Shown: positions 15,918 through 23,900 of the stretch, piece after piece | How positions within the stretch are numbered: position 1 is the first letter of the stretch | How the letters are laid out: every line of letters begins with the position of its first letter | Origin: an uncultured Prevotellaceae bacterium | GTDB lineage: Bacteria > Bacteroidota > Bacteroidia > Bacteroidales > Bacteroidaceae | Direction of reading: 5' to 3' | Assembly (NCBI GenBank): GCA_902771785.1 | Contig: CACXYH010000040.1 | Location: 1-41,838 of the forward strand | DNA length: 41,838 nt | Program-made: the position numbers and the translations under genes | Notes under the pieces: generated by a model | The model's database searches: none | The model's input: only the letters and a program-made list of their open reading frames with translations | Told to the model about the DNA's origin: nothing

Positions 15918-16103
15918 GGATCAGTCCGAAAACTTGGTTGGCTGTTGGCGCAAGAGTTCCCCTCCCTTCCAAGGGGAGGGGTTAGGGGTGGGGTCTGTAA
16001 TATAATTGCTGTGAAGAAGTTACTGACCCCACCCCTGCCCCTCCCCTACTTGGGAGGGGAATTGCATGCTGATTGTCCGCAACTGGTTTTTTGTACTGAT
16101 CCC
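15918..16103 (+). mobile_element. MITE-like palindromic element, copy 1
   Basis: About 185 bp bounded by imperfect inverted ends GGATCAGTCCGAAAAC and GGGATCAGTACAAAAAAC, with no coding content. Inside are two arms, each a CCCCTCCC/GGGAGGGG-type hairpin, and a central 12-bp inverted repeat AGGGGTGGGGTC / GACCCCACCCCT. A second copy lies inverted at 27425-27616. Absence of a transposase means it could only move in trans, as MITEs do. Each arm carries a four-tract G4 motif (15973-15993 plus strand, 16027-16046 minus strand). Confidence 0.75.
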
Positions 16104-16124
16104 TTTTGATGGCAGAACCCGGCT

Positions 16125-16166
16125 AAAAAGAAAATCAGCAAGCTACTCTTGAACGTAACTTGCTGA
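16125..16166 (-). terminator. Terminator of tRNA-Met
   Basis: Stem TCAGCAAG 16135-16142 / CTTGCTGA 16159-16166, followed on the minus strand by a T-rich run (complement of 16125-16134). It begins ten bases past the tRNA 3' end. Confidence 0.75.
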
Positions 16167-16175
16167 CTTCTGATG

Positions 16176-16249
16176 TAGCGGGAGCCGGGATTGAACCGGC
16201 GACCTCATGATTATGAATCATGCGCTCTAACCAGCTGAGCTATCCCGCC
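16176..16249 (-). tRNA. tRNA-Met (CAT)
   Basis: A 74-nt cloverleaf on the minus strand: acceptor stem GGCGGGA pairs with TCCCGCT (first pair G-U), D-arm AGCTCAGCTGGTTAGAGC, anticodon stem CATGA/TCATG around loop TTCATAA (anticodon CAT), T-arm GCCGG-TTCAATC-CCGGC. CCA is not encoded. The anticodon also occurs in tRNA-Ile2; elongator Met is preferred from overall similarity to Bacteroidales tRNA-Met. The initiator is less likely because the first pair is G-U rather than unpaired. Confidence 0.93.
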
Positions 16250-16268
16250 ATCTGCGTTTTTGCGGGTG

Positions 16269-16299
16269 CAAAGGTAGCAATAAGTTTTGAAACTACAAA
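16269..16299 (-). promoter_or_regulatory. Promoter of tRNA-Met
   Basis: TACCTTTG at 16269-16276 and TTTG at 16296-16299 on the minus strand with a 19-base spacer. Confidence 0.75.
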
Positions 16300-16340
16300 A
16301 TTTTTTGCTGAAATAATTTTAATATGTACAGAAAAAGTTG

Positions 16341-16348
16341 TAATTTTG
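16341..16348 (+). promoter_or_regulatory. Promoter core of the START-like gene
   Basis: TAATTTTG on the plus strand, 33 bases before the chosen ATG at 16382; the longer reading frame starting at 16220 would begin upstream of this promoter and is rejected. Confidence 0.55.
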
Positions 16349-16381
16349 CACGCGATAAACGCTATAAGACTAACTAAGCTA

Positions 16382-16786
16382 ATGGAAATGAGAAAACAAC
16401 GCTTGGAGATAGAATATCCTTTGGAGACCCGTTCGTCGGGCATTGTGTGGTCGCTCATTAGTACAGATCACGGTCTTGGACGATGGATTGCCGATAGTGT
16501 GACCGAGGAAGACGGACACGTGTTCTTTACCTGGGGACAGCCGTGGGCTGAACATCACACCATGGAAGCAATGATAGAAGAGCGCGAGCCGAACAGCCAT
16601 ATACGCTTCCGTTGGGTGGAAGACGAAGATCCCGATGCTTTTTGGGAGATGCGAATAGGCAGTAGCGAACTGACTGGGTTGCTTTGTCTTTACGTCACTG
16701 ATTATGCATGGGCCGAAGACTTGGACGACCTACGTTCTCTTTGGGACGGCAATATGGAACGTCTGCACCAGTCGAGCGGATTATAA
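16382..16786 (+). CDS. START-like (SRPBCC/AHSA1-type) domain protein
   Basis: A 134-residue cytoplasmic protein; an in-frame ATG two codons later is an alternative start. The pattern of an N-terminal strand, DHGLGRWIADSVTEEDGHVFFTW, a central HIRFRW strand and a C-terminal amphipathic helix (DLDDLRSLWDGNMERL) fits the helix-grip SRPBCC fold of Bacteroidetes START-like proteins, which bind hydrophobic ligands or partner proteins. The actual ligand is unknown. A terminator follows at 16802-16844, so it is a single-gene unit between tRNA-Met and the LptF/G-type gene. Confidence 0.8.
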   Translation: MEMRKQRLEIEYPLETRSSGIVWSLISTDHGLGRWIADSVTEEDGHVFFTWGQPWAEHHTMEAMIEEREPNSHIRFRWVEDEDPDAFWEMRIGSSELTGLLCLYVTDYAWAEDLDDLRSLWDGNMERLHQSSGL

Positions 16787-16801
16787 AGAATAGTGAAAAG
16801 T

Positions 16802-16844
16802 GAGGGGTGGGAAGTTAATAATTTGCTTTTCACCCCTCTTTTTT
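16802..16844 (+). terminator. Terminator of the START-like gene
   Basis: Perfect 8-bp stem GAGGGGTG 16802-16809 / CACCCCTC 16831-16838, 21-base loop, then six T (16839-16844). It sits 15 bases past the stop and just before the promoter of the next gene. Confidence 0.85.
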
Positions 16845-16857
16845 CACATCTTTTTAT

Positions 16858-16865
16858 TACCTTTG
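16858..16865 (+). promoter_or_regulatory. Promoter core of the LptF/LptG-type gene
   Basis: TACCTTTG, 11 bases before the ATG at 16877. Confidence 0.6.
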
Positions 16866-16876
16866 CACCCCGAAAT

Positions 16877-18811
16877 ATGTTTCGCATCAAGAAATTAGAC
16901 CTGTTCGTTGCCAAGCAGTTCCTTTTACTCTTCTTTGCAACGTTCTTCATCTGCCAGTTTGTGCTGATGATGCAGTTCCTGTGGCGATACGTTGACGAGC
17001 TGATAGGAAAGGGTCTTTCGATGGATGTGCTGGCCCAGTTCTTCTGGTATATGGGACTGATGCTGGTGCCGCAGGCCTTTCCTCTGGCCATTCTGCTCTC
17101 ATCGCTCATCGCATTTGGTAATCTGGGCGAGAGCTCTGAGCTGACAGCCATCAAGTCGGCCGGTATTTCGCTGATGCAGGCCATGCGCTCGCTCATCGTC
17201 ATGACGCTGGCCATAGCCGGAATCTCATTCTATTTCCAGGACGTAATTGGTCCTGACGCCAACCGTTCCTTCGGTCAGCTGTTGCTCTCGATGAAGCAAA
17301 AGAGCCCCGAACTGGAAATTCCCGAAGGCATATTCTACAACGGCATTCCCAACTCGAACATCTATGTGCAGAAGAAAGACCTGCAGACGGGTAAGCTCTA
17401 TGGCGTGATGATATATCGCCAGACGGGGTCATACGAAGACCAAGCCATTATTCTTGCCGACTCAGGCATGATGCAGTCGACGGCAGAAAAGAAGCATCTG
17501 CTGCTGACGCTGTGGAGCGGAGAATGGTTTGAAAACATGCGTTCGCAGGATATGGCCGGCTCGGCCGAAGTGCCTTATCGCCGAGAGACTTTCGGAACGA
17601 AGCGGCTCGTGCTCGACTTCGATGGAGACTTCAGCCTGGCCGACGTGCGCGATATCTCGAGTAATGCGAAGACCAAGAGCTTGAAGCGAATCTATCACGA
17701 CCTCGACTCCATCCGCGAGTTCAACGATAGCGTGGGCCGTCAGTTCTATCACGAGGCCCAGTACTACACCTTCCGCAGGCCGCAACTTGAAAAGAAAGAC
17801 TCGCTCAAGGTGCTTGAGGAGGCGGCTGCCGGCAAAGTGGACTTGGACACACTCTACGTCCACCTGTCGACCGACGTACAGCGCGATGTGATGAAGCGGG
17901 CAGCGCAGGATGCTCAGCAGGCTTATACCGATGTGACGATGAAAAGCGACTATTCGGAATACCTGAACCGCGAGGAGCGCAATCATAAAATCGAGGCTAT
18001 GGGCAAGATTACGCTTGCGTTGTCGTGCATCATCTTCTTCTTTATCGGCGCACCGCTCGGCGCCATTATCCGCAAGGGTGGACTGGGCGTGCCTGTCATT
18101 ATCTCGGTGATCGTCTTCATTGTCTATTACATTTTCGATAACTCGGGCATGCGAATGGCCCGCGCCGACGTATGGACGGTGTGGTTTGGCAAGTGGATAC
18201 CCACGATGGTGCTGGCTCCGCTGGCTGCCTTCTTCACTTACAAGGCCAACAACGACTCGACGGTGTTCAACATAGACCTCTATAAAGACGTGATGCGCCG
18301 GATGCTGGGACTGCGTACGAAGCGCAACATAACTCGCAAGGAGGTCATCATCAGCACGCCGCTCTATGCTCAGGACGTTGCGGCCTTGCAGGCTGTCAAT
18401 GTCGAGGTTGCACAATATGCCGAGGAACATAAGCTCTATTTGCTGCCCAACCCCATCAAGGTGTTCTTCACCGAGGGCAACGACAATGCCATAGAGCACA
18501 TTGACGAAGAGCTGGAGGCGGTGATTGAAGACCTGGGCAACACGCGCGACAAGATTGTGCTTAGCGAGCTCAACCACTATCCTGTCATCGCCACCCGTGC
18601 CCATACAAACCCGTTCAAGCGCAAGTGGCTCAACGTGCTGACGGCACTCGTGCTTCCGCTGGGCATCTTCTTCTATCTGCGCATCTGGCGCTACCGGTTG
18701 CGACTCTACAAGGACTTGCGCGACATACGGCAGACCAGCGATCGCCTGATAGCACGCATACAGACCCTGATTGGCGAGCAGAATGGAGCGGAAACCAACG
18801 ACTCCCTATAA
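16877..18811 (+). CDS. LptF/LptG family permease (YjgP/YjgQ)
   Basis: A 644-residue inner-membrane protein of the lipopolysaccharide-export ABC transporter family, which extracts LPS from the inner membrane with LptB. Three hydrophobic segments lie in the first 140 residues (KQFLLLFFATFFICQFVLMM; a second near 55-75; a third near 110-130), followed by a periplasmic region, then three more segments (about 380-470). The last 150 residues add a cytosolic-looking region and one further hydrophobic segment (about 595-615), making it longer than the roughly 360-residue E. coli LptF/LptG. LptF versus LptG cannot be decided. The start at 16877 follows the promoter; the longer frame from 16793 overlaps the terminator. 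ribBA follows by 35 bases. Confidence 0.9.
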   Translation: MFRIKKLDLFVAKQFLLLFFATFFICQFVLMMQFLWRYVDELIGKGLSMDVLAQFFWYMGLMLVPQAFPLAILLSSLIAFGNLGESSELTAIKSAGISLMQAMRSLIVMTLAIAGISFYFQDVIGPDANRSFGQLLLSMKQKSPELEIPEGIFYNGIPNSNIYVQKKDLQTGKLYGVMIYRQTGSYEDQAIILADSGMMQSTAEKKHLLLTLWSGEWFENMRSQDMAGSAEVPYRRETFGTKRLVLDFDGDFSLADVRDISSNAKTKSLKRIYHDLDSIREFNDSVGRQFYHEAQYYTFRRPQLEKKDSLKVLEEAAAGKVDLDTLYVHLSTDVQRDVMKRAAQDAQQAYTDVTMKSDYSEYLNREERNHKIEAMGKITLALSCIIFFFIGAPLGAIIRKGGLGVPVIISVIVFIVYYIFDNSGMRMARADVWTVWFGKWIPTMVLAPLAAFFTYKANNDSTVFNIDLYKDVMRRMLGLRTKRNITRKEVIISTPLYAQDVAALQAVNVEVAQYAEEHKLYLLPNPIKVFFTEGNDNAIEHIDEELEAVIEDLGNTRDKIVLSELNHYPVIATRAHTNPFKRKWLNVLTALVLPLGIFFYLRIWRYRLRLYKDLRDIRQTSDRLIARIQTLIGEQNGAETNDSL

Positions 18812-18846
18812 TATATAATAAGGTATAAGAAAAAAAAGCATACGAT

Positions 18847-20055
18847 ATGGAGAACTACAAACTCAATACTATTGACGAGGCCATAGAGGACTTCAAGCAA
18901 GGACGCTTTGTGATTGTGGTCGATGATGAGGACCGCGAGAATGAAGGCGACTTGATTTGCGCCGCCGAGAAAATCACGCCAGAGATGGTGAACTTCATGC
19001 TGAAATATGCGCGCGGACTGCTCTGCGCCCCTGTTACCATCAGCCGAAGCCAGGAACTCGACCTGCCGCATCAGGTGCAAGACAACACTTCGCTGCTCGG
19101 AACGCCCTTCACCGTGACCGTCGACAAGATTGAAGGCTGCACGACGGGTGTCAGTGCACACGACCGCGCCGCCACCATCCAGGCGCTGGCCGACCCCGCA
19201 TCGACCCCGCAAACCTTCGGACGGCCAGGACACGTGAACCCTCTTTATGCGCAGGACAACGGAGTGCTGCGCCGAAGCGGCCACACCGAGGCTGCCATCG
19301 ACCTGTGCAAACTGTCGGGACTTTACCCTGCCGGCGCGCTGATGGAAATCATGAACGACGACGGAACGATGGCTCGCATGCCGCAACTCGTGGAGTTTGC
19401 AAAGCAATGGGACCTGAAAATCATCACGATCAAGGACATGATTGCCTATCGGCTGCGCAAGGAAAGCCTCGTAGAGATGGGCGTTGAGGCCGACATGCCT
19501 ACCGAGTACGGCCACTTCCGCATTATTCCCTTCCGCCAGAAGAGCAACGGACAGGAGCACTTTGCCCTGATCAAGGGTGAGTGGAAAGCCGACGAGCCCA
19601 TCCTGGTGCGCGTCCATTCCAGCTGCGCCACGGGCGACATCCTTGGCTCGAAGCGCTGCGACTGTGGCGAACAGCTGCATAAGGCCATGCAGATGATTGA
19701 GAAGGAAGGCAAGGGCGTCATTGTCTACATGCAGCAAGAGGGTAGAGGCATCGGCCTGATGAACAAGCTGGCTGCCTACAAACTGCAGGAGGAGGGCTAT
19801 GATACCGTCGACGCTAACCTCTGCTTAGGTTTCAAAGCCGATGAGCGCGACTATGGCTGCGGTGCGCAGATACTGCGGCAGCTGGGCGTGCAGAAGATGC
19901 GGCTCATGACCAATAACCCCGTGAAGCGAGTCGGACTGGAGGCCTACGGGCTCGAGATTGTTGAGAACGTGCCCATCGAGACAACCCCCAACGAATATAA
20001 TCGCCGCTATCTGAAGACAAAGAAAGACCGCATGGGGCACACGCTCCATCTATAG
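18847..20055 (+). CDS. ribBA: Bifunctional DHBP synthase / GTP cyclohydrolase II (riboflavin synthesis)
   Basis: A 402-residue fusion that makes both riboflavin precursors: 3,4-dihydroxy-2-butanone 4-phosphate from ribulose 5-phosphate, and 2,5-diamino-6-ribosylamino-pyrimidinone phosphate from GTP. The N-terminal RibB domain (1-205) shows [12 protein letters not shown] (26-37), [10 protein letters not shown] (99-108), GRPGHVNPL (125-133) and [10 protein letters not shown] (144-153). The C-terminal RibA domain (about 210-402) shows zinc ligands C260, C271 and C273 in [17 protein letters not shown] and the QQEGRGIGL motif (296-304). All key residues are present. Only 35 bases separate it from the LptF/G gene, so they may be co-transcribed; no room for an FMN riboswitch. 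A 22-bp array lies downstream. Confidence 0.97.
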   Translation: MENYKLNTIDEAIEDFKQGRFVIVVDDEDRENEGDLICAAEKITPEMVNFMLKYARGLLCAPVTISRSQELDLPHQVQDNTSLLGTPFTVTVDKIEGCTTGVSAHDRAATIQALADPASTPQTFGRPGHVNPLYAQDNGVLRRSGHTEAAIDLCKLSGLYPAGALMEIMNDDGTMARMPQLVEFAKQWDLKIITIKDMIAYRLRKESLVEMGVEADMPTEYGHFRIIPFRQKSNGQEHFALIKGEWKADEPILVRVHSSCATGDILGSKRCDCGEQLHKAMQMIEKEGKGVIVYMQQEGRGIGLMNKLAAYKLQEEGYDTVDANLCLGFKADERDYGCGAQILRQLGVQKMRLMTNNPVKRVGLEAYGLEIVENVPIETTPNEYNRRYLKTKKDRMGHTLHL

Positions 20056-20065
20056 TCTTTCCGGC

Positions 20066-20262
20066 ATTTTGGGCCAAAACGCGCTACGTTTTGGCCCAAA
20101 TCGTTTTCTATTTAGGCCCAAAACGCAACCCGTTTTGGGCCTAAACATATCCTGACAGTTGTACCTATGCTTTGCGTTTCGATACAAAACGCAGCCTGTT
20201 TCGATACAAAACGCATGACGTTTTGATATGAAATGCCGTCCGTTTTGATACAAAACGCAAAA
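20066..20262. repeat. 22-bp-period palindromic array, locus 2
   Basis: Nine consecutive registers of exactly 22 bp at 20076, 20098, 20120, 20142, 20164, 20186, 20208, 20230 and 20252 (last one partial), starting ten bases past the ribBA stop. The best units follow AAAACG-N6-GTTTTG-N4; the 20142 unit is degenerate but keeps the register. The N4 linker is GCCC/GGCC in the left part and ATAC/ATAT in the right part, so there are two sub-families. Followed by a poly-A/poly-T stretch and the aminotransferase promoter. Confidence 0.88.
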
Positions 20263-20300
20263 AAACACCCTTTTTATTTCGTCATAAAGAAATAAATGTG

Positions 20301-20308
20301 TAATTTTG
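20301..20308 (+). promoter_or_regulatory. Promoter core of the aminotransferase gene
   Basis: TAATTTTG, 30 bases before the ATG, with TTTC 20 bases upstream, close to the TTTG consensus. Confidence 0.6.
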
Positions 20309-20338
20309 CACATCAAATAATGATAAAGCAATAATTGT

Positions 20339-21553
20339 ATGGCACAACTATCCAATCGCTTGCAGCGACTCGCACCTTCGGCCACACTGGCCATGTCGCA
20401 GAAAAGTTCAGAGATGAAAGCCCAGGGCATCGACGTCATCAACATGAGCGTCGGTGAGCCCGATTTCAATACCCCCGACCACATCAAGGAAGCCGCTAAG
20501 CGGGCCGTCGACGAGAACTACTCGCGCTATTCGCCCGTACCCGGTTATCCCGAACTGCGCAAAGCCATCGTCGAGAAACTGAAACGCGAGAACGGACTCG
20601 ACTATTCCGTGGCCGAGATATTGGTGTCGAACGGTGCCAAGCAGAGCGTTTGCAACACGGTCATGGCGCTTGTCAACCCCGGCGAGGAGGTCATCATTCC
20701 TGCTCCCTATTGGGTGAGCTATCCGCAGATGGTGAAGTTGGCTGGCGGAGAGCCGGTGATTGTAGAGGCTACTTTCGAGCAGAACTTCAAGATGACTCCC
20801 GAACAGCTGGAGAAAGCCATCACCCCGAAGACCCGCATGCTCATTCTCTGTTCGCCCAGCAACCCTACGGGCTCCGTCTACAGCAAGGATGAGCTGAAAG
20901 CACTGGCCGATGTCATTCTGCGCCACGACGACCTCTTTGTGCTGGCCGACGAGATTTATGAACACATCAATTACGTAGGCCGCCACGAAAGCATCGCGCA
21001 GTTCCCCGGCATGAAGGAGCGCAGCATCATCGTGAACGGTGTCTCGAAAGCCTATGCCATGACGGGCTGGCGCATTGGCTACATTGCCGCTCCCGAATGG
21101 ATTGTGAAAGGTTGCAACAAACTGCAGGGACAGTATACCAGCGGTCCCTGTTCCGTCAGCCAGAAGGCTGCCGAGTTTGCCTATACCCAGAGCCAGGAGT
21201 GTGTAGAGCAGATGCGTCAGGCATTCGAACGCCGCCGCAACCTGATTGTTAGCCTGGCCAAGGACATTCCCGGACTGGAGGTTAACGTCCCCGAGGGTGC
21301 TTTCTACCTTTTCCCCAAGTGCAGCAGTTTCTTTGGCAGCACGGCAGGCAGCGACACCAAGGCTACGAAAAAGACCATCGACAACAGTACCGACTTCGCC
21401 ATGTATCTGCTTGAGGAAGCCCATGTGGCCACCGTCGGCGGCGACGCATTCGGCGACCCCGACTGCTTCCGCATGAGCTACGCCACCAGCGACGATAACA
21501 TTCGCGAGGCTATGCGCCGCATCAAGGAGGCACTGGCTAAACTAAATAAATAA
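20339..21553 (+). CDS. Class I/II pyridoxal-phosphate aminotransferase (aspartate-type)
   Basis: A 404-residue cytosolic enzyme of fold type I. Motifs: SVGEPDFNTP (37-46), NPTG (175-178), the PLP-phenol contact DEIYEHI (204-210), and the Schiff-base lysine K237 in NGVSKAYAMTGWRIGY (233-248). The Arg that binds the alpha-carboxylate is likely in the C-terminal FRMSYA block. The sequence resembles the Ib subgroup of aspartate aminotransferases, so transfer between aspartate and 2-oxoglutarate is most likely; other amino acids are possible. An insertion rich in Ser/Thr/Lys (about 328-350) is seen near the C-terminal domain. Single-gene unit with its own promoter. Confidence 0.92.
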   Translation: MAQLSNRLQRLAPSATLAMSQKSSEMKAQGIDVINMSVGEPDFNTPDHIKEAAKRAVDENYSRYSPVPGYPELRKAIVEKLKRENGLDYSVAEILVSNGAKQSVCNTVMALVNPGEEVIIPAPYWVSYPQMVKLAGGEPVIVEATFEQNFKMTPEQLEKAITPKTRMLILCSPSNPTGSVYSKDELKALADVILRHDDLFVLADEIYEHINYVGRHESIAQFPGMKERSIIVNGVSKAYAMTGWRIGYIAAPEWIVKGCNKLQGQYTSGPCSVSQKAAEFAYTQSQECVEQMRQAFERRRNLIVSLAKDIPGLEVNVPEGAFYLFPKCSSFFGSTAGSDTKATKKTIDNSTDFAMYLLEEAHVATVGGDAFGDPDCFRMSYATSDDNIREAMRRIKEALAKLNK

Positions 21554-21605
21554 AAAATAACATATTAAAAGTTGTTAATTTATGCCATAGTACGCATTTT
21601 TGTGT

Positions 21606-21613
21606 TACCTTTG
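21606..21613 (+). promoter_or_regulatory. Promoter core of the exbB-tonB operon
   Basis: TACCTTTG about 120 bases before the exbB ATG. The leader of about 110 nt is AT-rich and ends in an A-rich stretch before the ATG. Confidence 0.6.
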
Positions 21614-21731
21614 CGGATGTATTTGCCATGTACGCATAGCAAAAAAGACGTCTGTCGGGCGTAATTAACACTAAGTCGGATATTTATAAACTCTTTTATT
21701 TAATAACTTAAAAACAAAAAACAAAAAAATT

Positions 21732-22562
21732 ATGGCAACAACAACAAAGGCTGCAGCCCCAGCTAAAAAATCTAAGGGCTTCAAAGGCGTAAAGGATGCA
21801 TGGATTATCCTCGTTATCTGCTGTATTCTTGCTTATGCTTTCTACTTCCTCGTTCTCGGTGATCCCAGCCACTTCCAGGGCGGCGACCGCAGCGGTCATC
21901 CTGCAGACCTGATGGGTACTGTGTATAAGGGCGGTTTCGTGGTAGGTCTTATCATCACCCTGCTGCTCACCGTGATTGTACTGGGTGTAGAGCGTTTCTT
22001 TGCTATCAAGAGTGCTTCTGGTAAGATTAACCTTGCCAAGTTCACGGCTCAGGTGAAGGAAGCCATCAAGGCTCAGGACTTCGCTAAGGCAAAGGACCTC
22101 TGCAACAAGATGCAGGGCTCGGTAGCTAACGTAGTGCTCGCTTCTATCAACATGTACGAGACCGTTGAGAAGGACGACACCCTGAAGAAGTCTCAGAAGA
22201 TTTCGAAGATTCAGCAGGCTCACGAAGAGGCCACTCAGCTTGAGATGCCTACGCTGACGATGAACCTCCCCATGATTGCTACTATCGTATCGCTCGGTAC
22301 GCTGACCGCTCTGTTCGGTACTGTGCTCGGTATGATCGGATCGTTCCAGGCTCTGTCTGCCGGTGGTGGTGCTGACTCTATGGCTCTGTCTGCAGGTATT
22401 TCTGAGGCTCTGGTTAACACGGCTTCGGGTATCTTGACTTCATGGGTTGCTACCGTGGTTTATAACTTCTTCTCAAACAAGATCGACAAGCTGACGTTTG
22501 CTCTTGACGAGGTTGGTTACACTATCGCTGCTACATACGACTCTAACCACCACGAGGCATAA
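21732..22562 (+). CDS. exbB: ExbB/TolQ/MotA-type proton channel protein
   Basis: A 276-residue inner-membrane protein that with ExbD forms the proton-driven motor energising TonB. Three hydrophobic segments are visible (about 18-38, 70-92 and 175-235, the last block covering two helices) with the conserved MotA/TolQ region (TMNLPMIATIVSLGTLTALFGTVLGMIGSF). The N-terminus is Ala/Lys-rich and longer than in E. coli, as usual in Bacteroidetes. First gene of a six-gene run, followed after 31 bases by exbD. Confidence 0.95.
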   Translation: MATTTKAAAPAKKSKGFKGVKDAWIILVICCILAYAFYFLVLGDPSHFQGGDRSGHPADLMGTVYKGGFVVGLIITLLLTVIVLGVERFFAIKSASGKINLAKFTAQVKEAIKAQDFAKAKDLCNKMQGSVANVVLASINMYETVEKDDTLKKSQKISKIQQAHEEATQLEMPTLTMNLPMIATIVSLGTLTALFGTVLGMIGSFQALSAGGGADSMALSAGISEALVNTASGILTSWVATVVYNFFSNKIDKLTFALDEVGYTIAATYDSNHHEA

Positions 22563-22593
22563 GCTGTTTTACCTTTTAATTCCTTAGACGATT

Positions 22594-23214
22594 ATGGGTA
22601 AAATAAAAATTGAGAAAAAAGACATCTGGATCGATATGACGCCTATGTCGGACGTTATGACCCTGTTGCTCTGCTTCTTCATGTTGACATCAACATTCCT
22701 GACGCCAGAGCCTATCAAGGTCAACACGCCGAGCTCCGTGTCCGAGGTCAAGGTGCCCGAGAACGATGTGCTTAATATTCTGGTTTCGCCAGAGGGCAAC
22801 ATCTACGTGGGCTCTGAGAACAAGAACACGATGGTGGACATGATGCAGACGGTCACAGACAAGTTCAGCGTTACGCTGAATGCCACTCAGATCAAGCACT
22901 TCAAGGAAGATGCTATGATTGGTGCGCCGATGGCTGTGTTTGCCGACTACTATAGCATGGACACCGAGAAGATGGCCGAGGAAATCCAGAAGTTGAGCGT
23001 TCCCCTTGATAGTATCAACGGTGGAAAAAGTGAGTTCCAGGAGTGGGTTACGGCCGCTCGCGAATCAAATCCCGACATTCGCCTTGCTATTAAGGCCGAT
23101 GCCAAGACTCCTTACGCAGTCATCAAGAAGATGATGTCGGAGCTGCAGGATATGAACGAGAACCGTTATCAGCTCATTACTAATCTTGACACTAAAAAAC
23201 AGGCGGAGATTTAA
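22594..23214 (+). CDS. exbD: ExbD/TolR-type protein, first copy
   Basis: A 206-residue single-span inner-membrane protein. The membrane segment (about 18-38) contains the conserved proton-relay Asp D20 in TPMSDVMTLLLCFFMLTS. The periplasmic domain follows. It stops three bases before the second ExbD-type gene, so the two are translationally close. Two ExbD-type proteins per operon is common in Bacteroidetes. Confidence 0.94.
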   Translation: MGKIKIEKKDIWIDMTPMSDVMTLLLCFFMLTSTFLTPEPIKVNTPSSVSEVKVPENDVLNILVSPEGNIYVGSENKNTMVDMMQTVTDKFSVTLNATQIKHFKEDAMIGAPMAVFADYYSMDTEKMAEEIQKLSVPLDSINGGKSEFQEWVTAARESNPDIRLAIKADAKTPYAVIKKMMSELQDMNENRYQLITNLDTKKQAEI

Positions 23215-23217
23215 GAT

Positions 23218-23883
23218 ATGGCAAAAAAGAATGCAAGTAAGCAGAAAAAGATGGACACCCGCGTGAACTTCACGCCGATGGTGGACATGATGATGCTTCT
23301 GATTACGTTCTTCATGCTCTGTACGACGCTGGCTAAGCCACAGTCTATGCAGCTGACGATGCCGAGCAATGACGAGAACATGACCAAGGAAGACAAGTCG
23401 GTGACGAAGGCTTCGTACACCATCACGCTCTACCTTGGAGCAGAAGACAAACTTTACTATGTTGAAGGTCTGCCTGACTACGAGAATGCCGAATGTCTGA
23501 AGGAAACCACCTGGGGTAAGGACGGCGTACGTAAGCTGCTCATCGAGCACATTACGGAAGACGGCTTCAGCCCTGTGGCCAAGGTCATGATGGCAAAGAA
23601 AAAGCTGGACGAGAAGAAGGCTCAAATGGGCGACAAGCTGTCAAAGGAAGATTATGACAAGATGCTCTCCGACATCCGCAATGGTAAGAACGTGGATGGC
23701 GAGACAATTCAGACTCTGACGGTGATTATCAAGCCTATGGATGTCTCTACTTACGACAACATGGTACAGGCTCTTGACGAGATGTTGGTTTGCAGTATTG
23801 GTAAGTATGTCATCGATAAGGTGAACGAAGACGATGAGAAGCTTCTTAGCCTTAAGAATATTAAATTCTCGATTGACAAATAA
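23218..23883 (+). CDS. exbD: ExbD/TolR-type protein, second copy
   Basis: A 221-residue paralogue of the preceding protein. The membrane segment (about 19-40) contains D23 in TPMVDMMMLLITFFML. It has a longer, lysine-rich periplasmic region (about 120-160). Likely pairs with the first ExbD in a mixed motor. tonB starts 17 bases after its stop. Confidence 0.94.
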   Translation: MAKKNASKQKKMDTRVNFTPMVDMMMLLITFFMLCTTLAKPQSMQLTMPSNDENMTKEDKSVTKASYTITLYLGAEDKLYYVEGLPDYENAECLKETTWGKDGVRKLLIEHITEDGFSPVAKVMMAKKKLDEKKAQMGDKLSKEDYDKMLSDIRNGKNVDGETIQTLTVIIKPMDVSTYDNMVQALDEMLVCSIGKYVIDKVNEDDEKLLSLKNIKFSIDK

Positions 23884-23900
23884 AAGAAAGGAAATAGACT

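Noticed and set aside
15918-16103. Ordinary rho-independent terminator
   Set aside because: The G/C-rich arms form hairpins, but a second inverted copy with the same ends 11.5 kb away shows it is a dispersed element.
18812-18846. FMN riboswitch before ribBA
   Set aside because: Only 35 bases separate the two genes, far too few for the aptamer.
20066-20262. CRISPR array
   Set aside because: There are no distinct repeat and spacer segments, the step is 22 bp, every unit is palindromic, and no cas gene is in the window.
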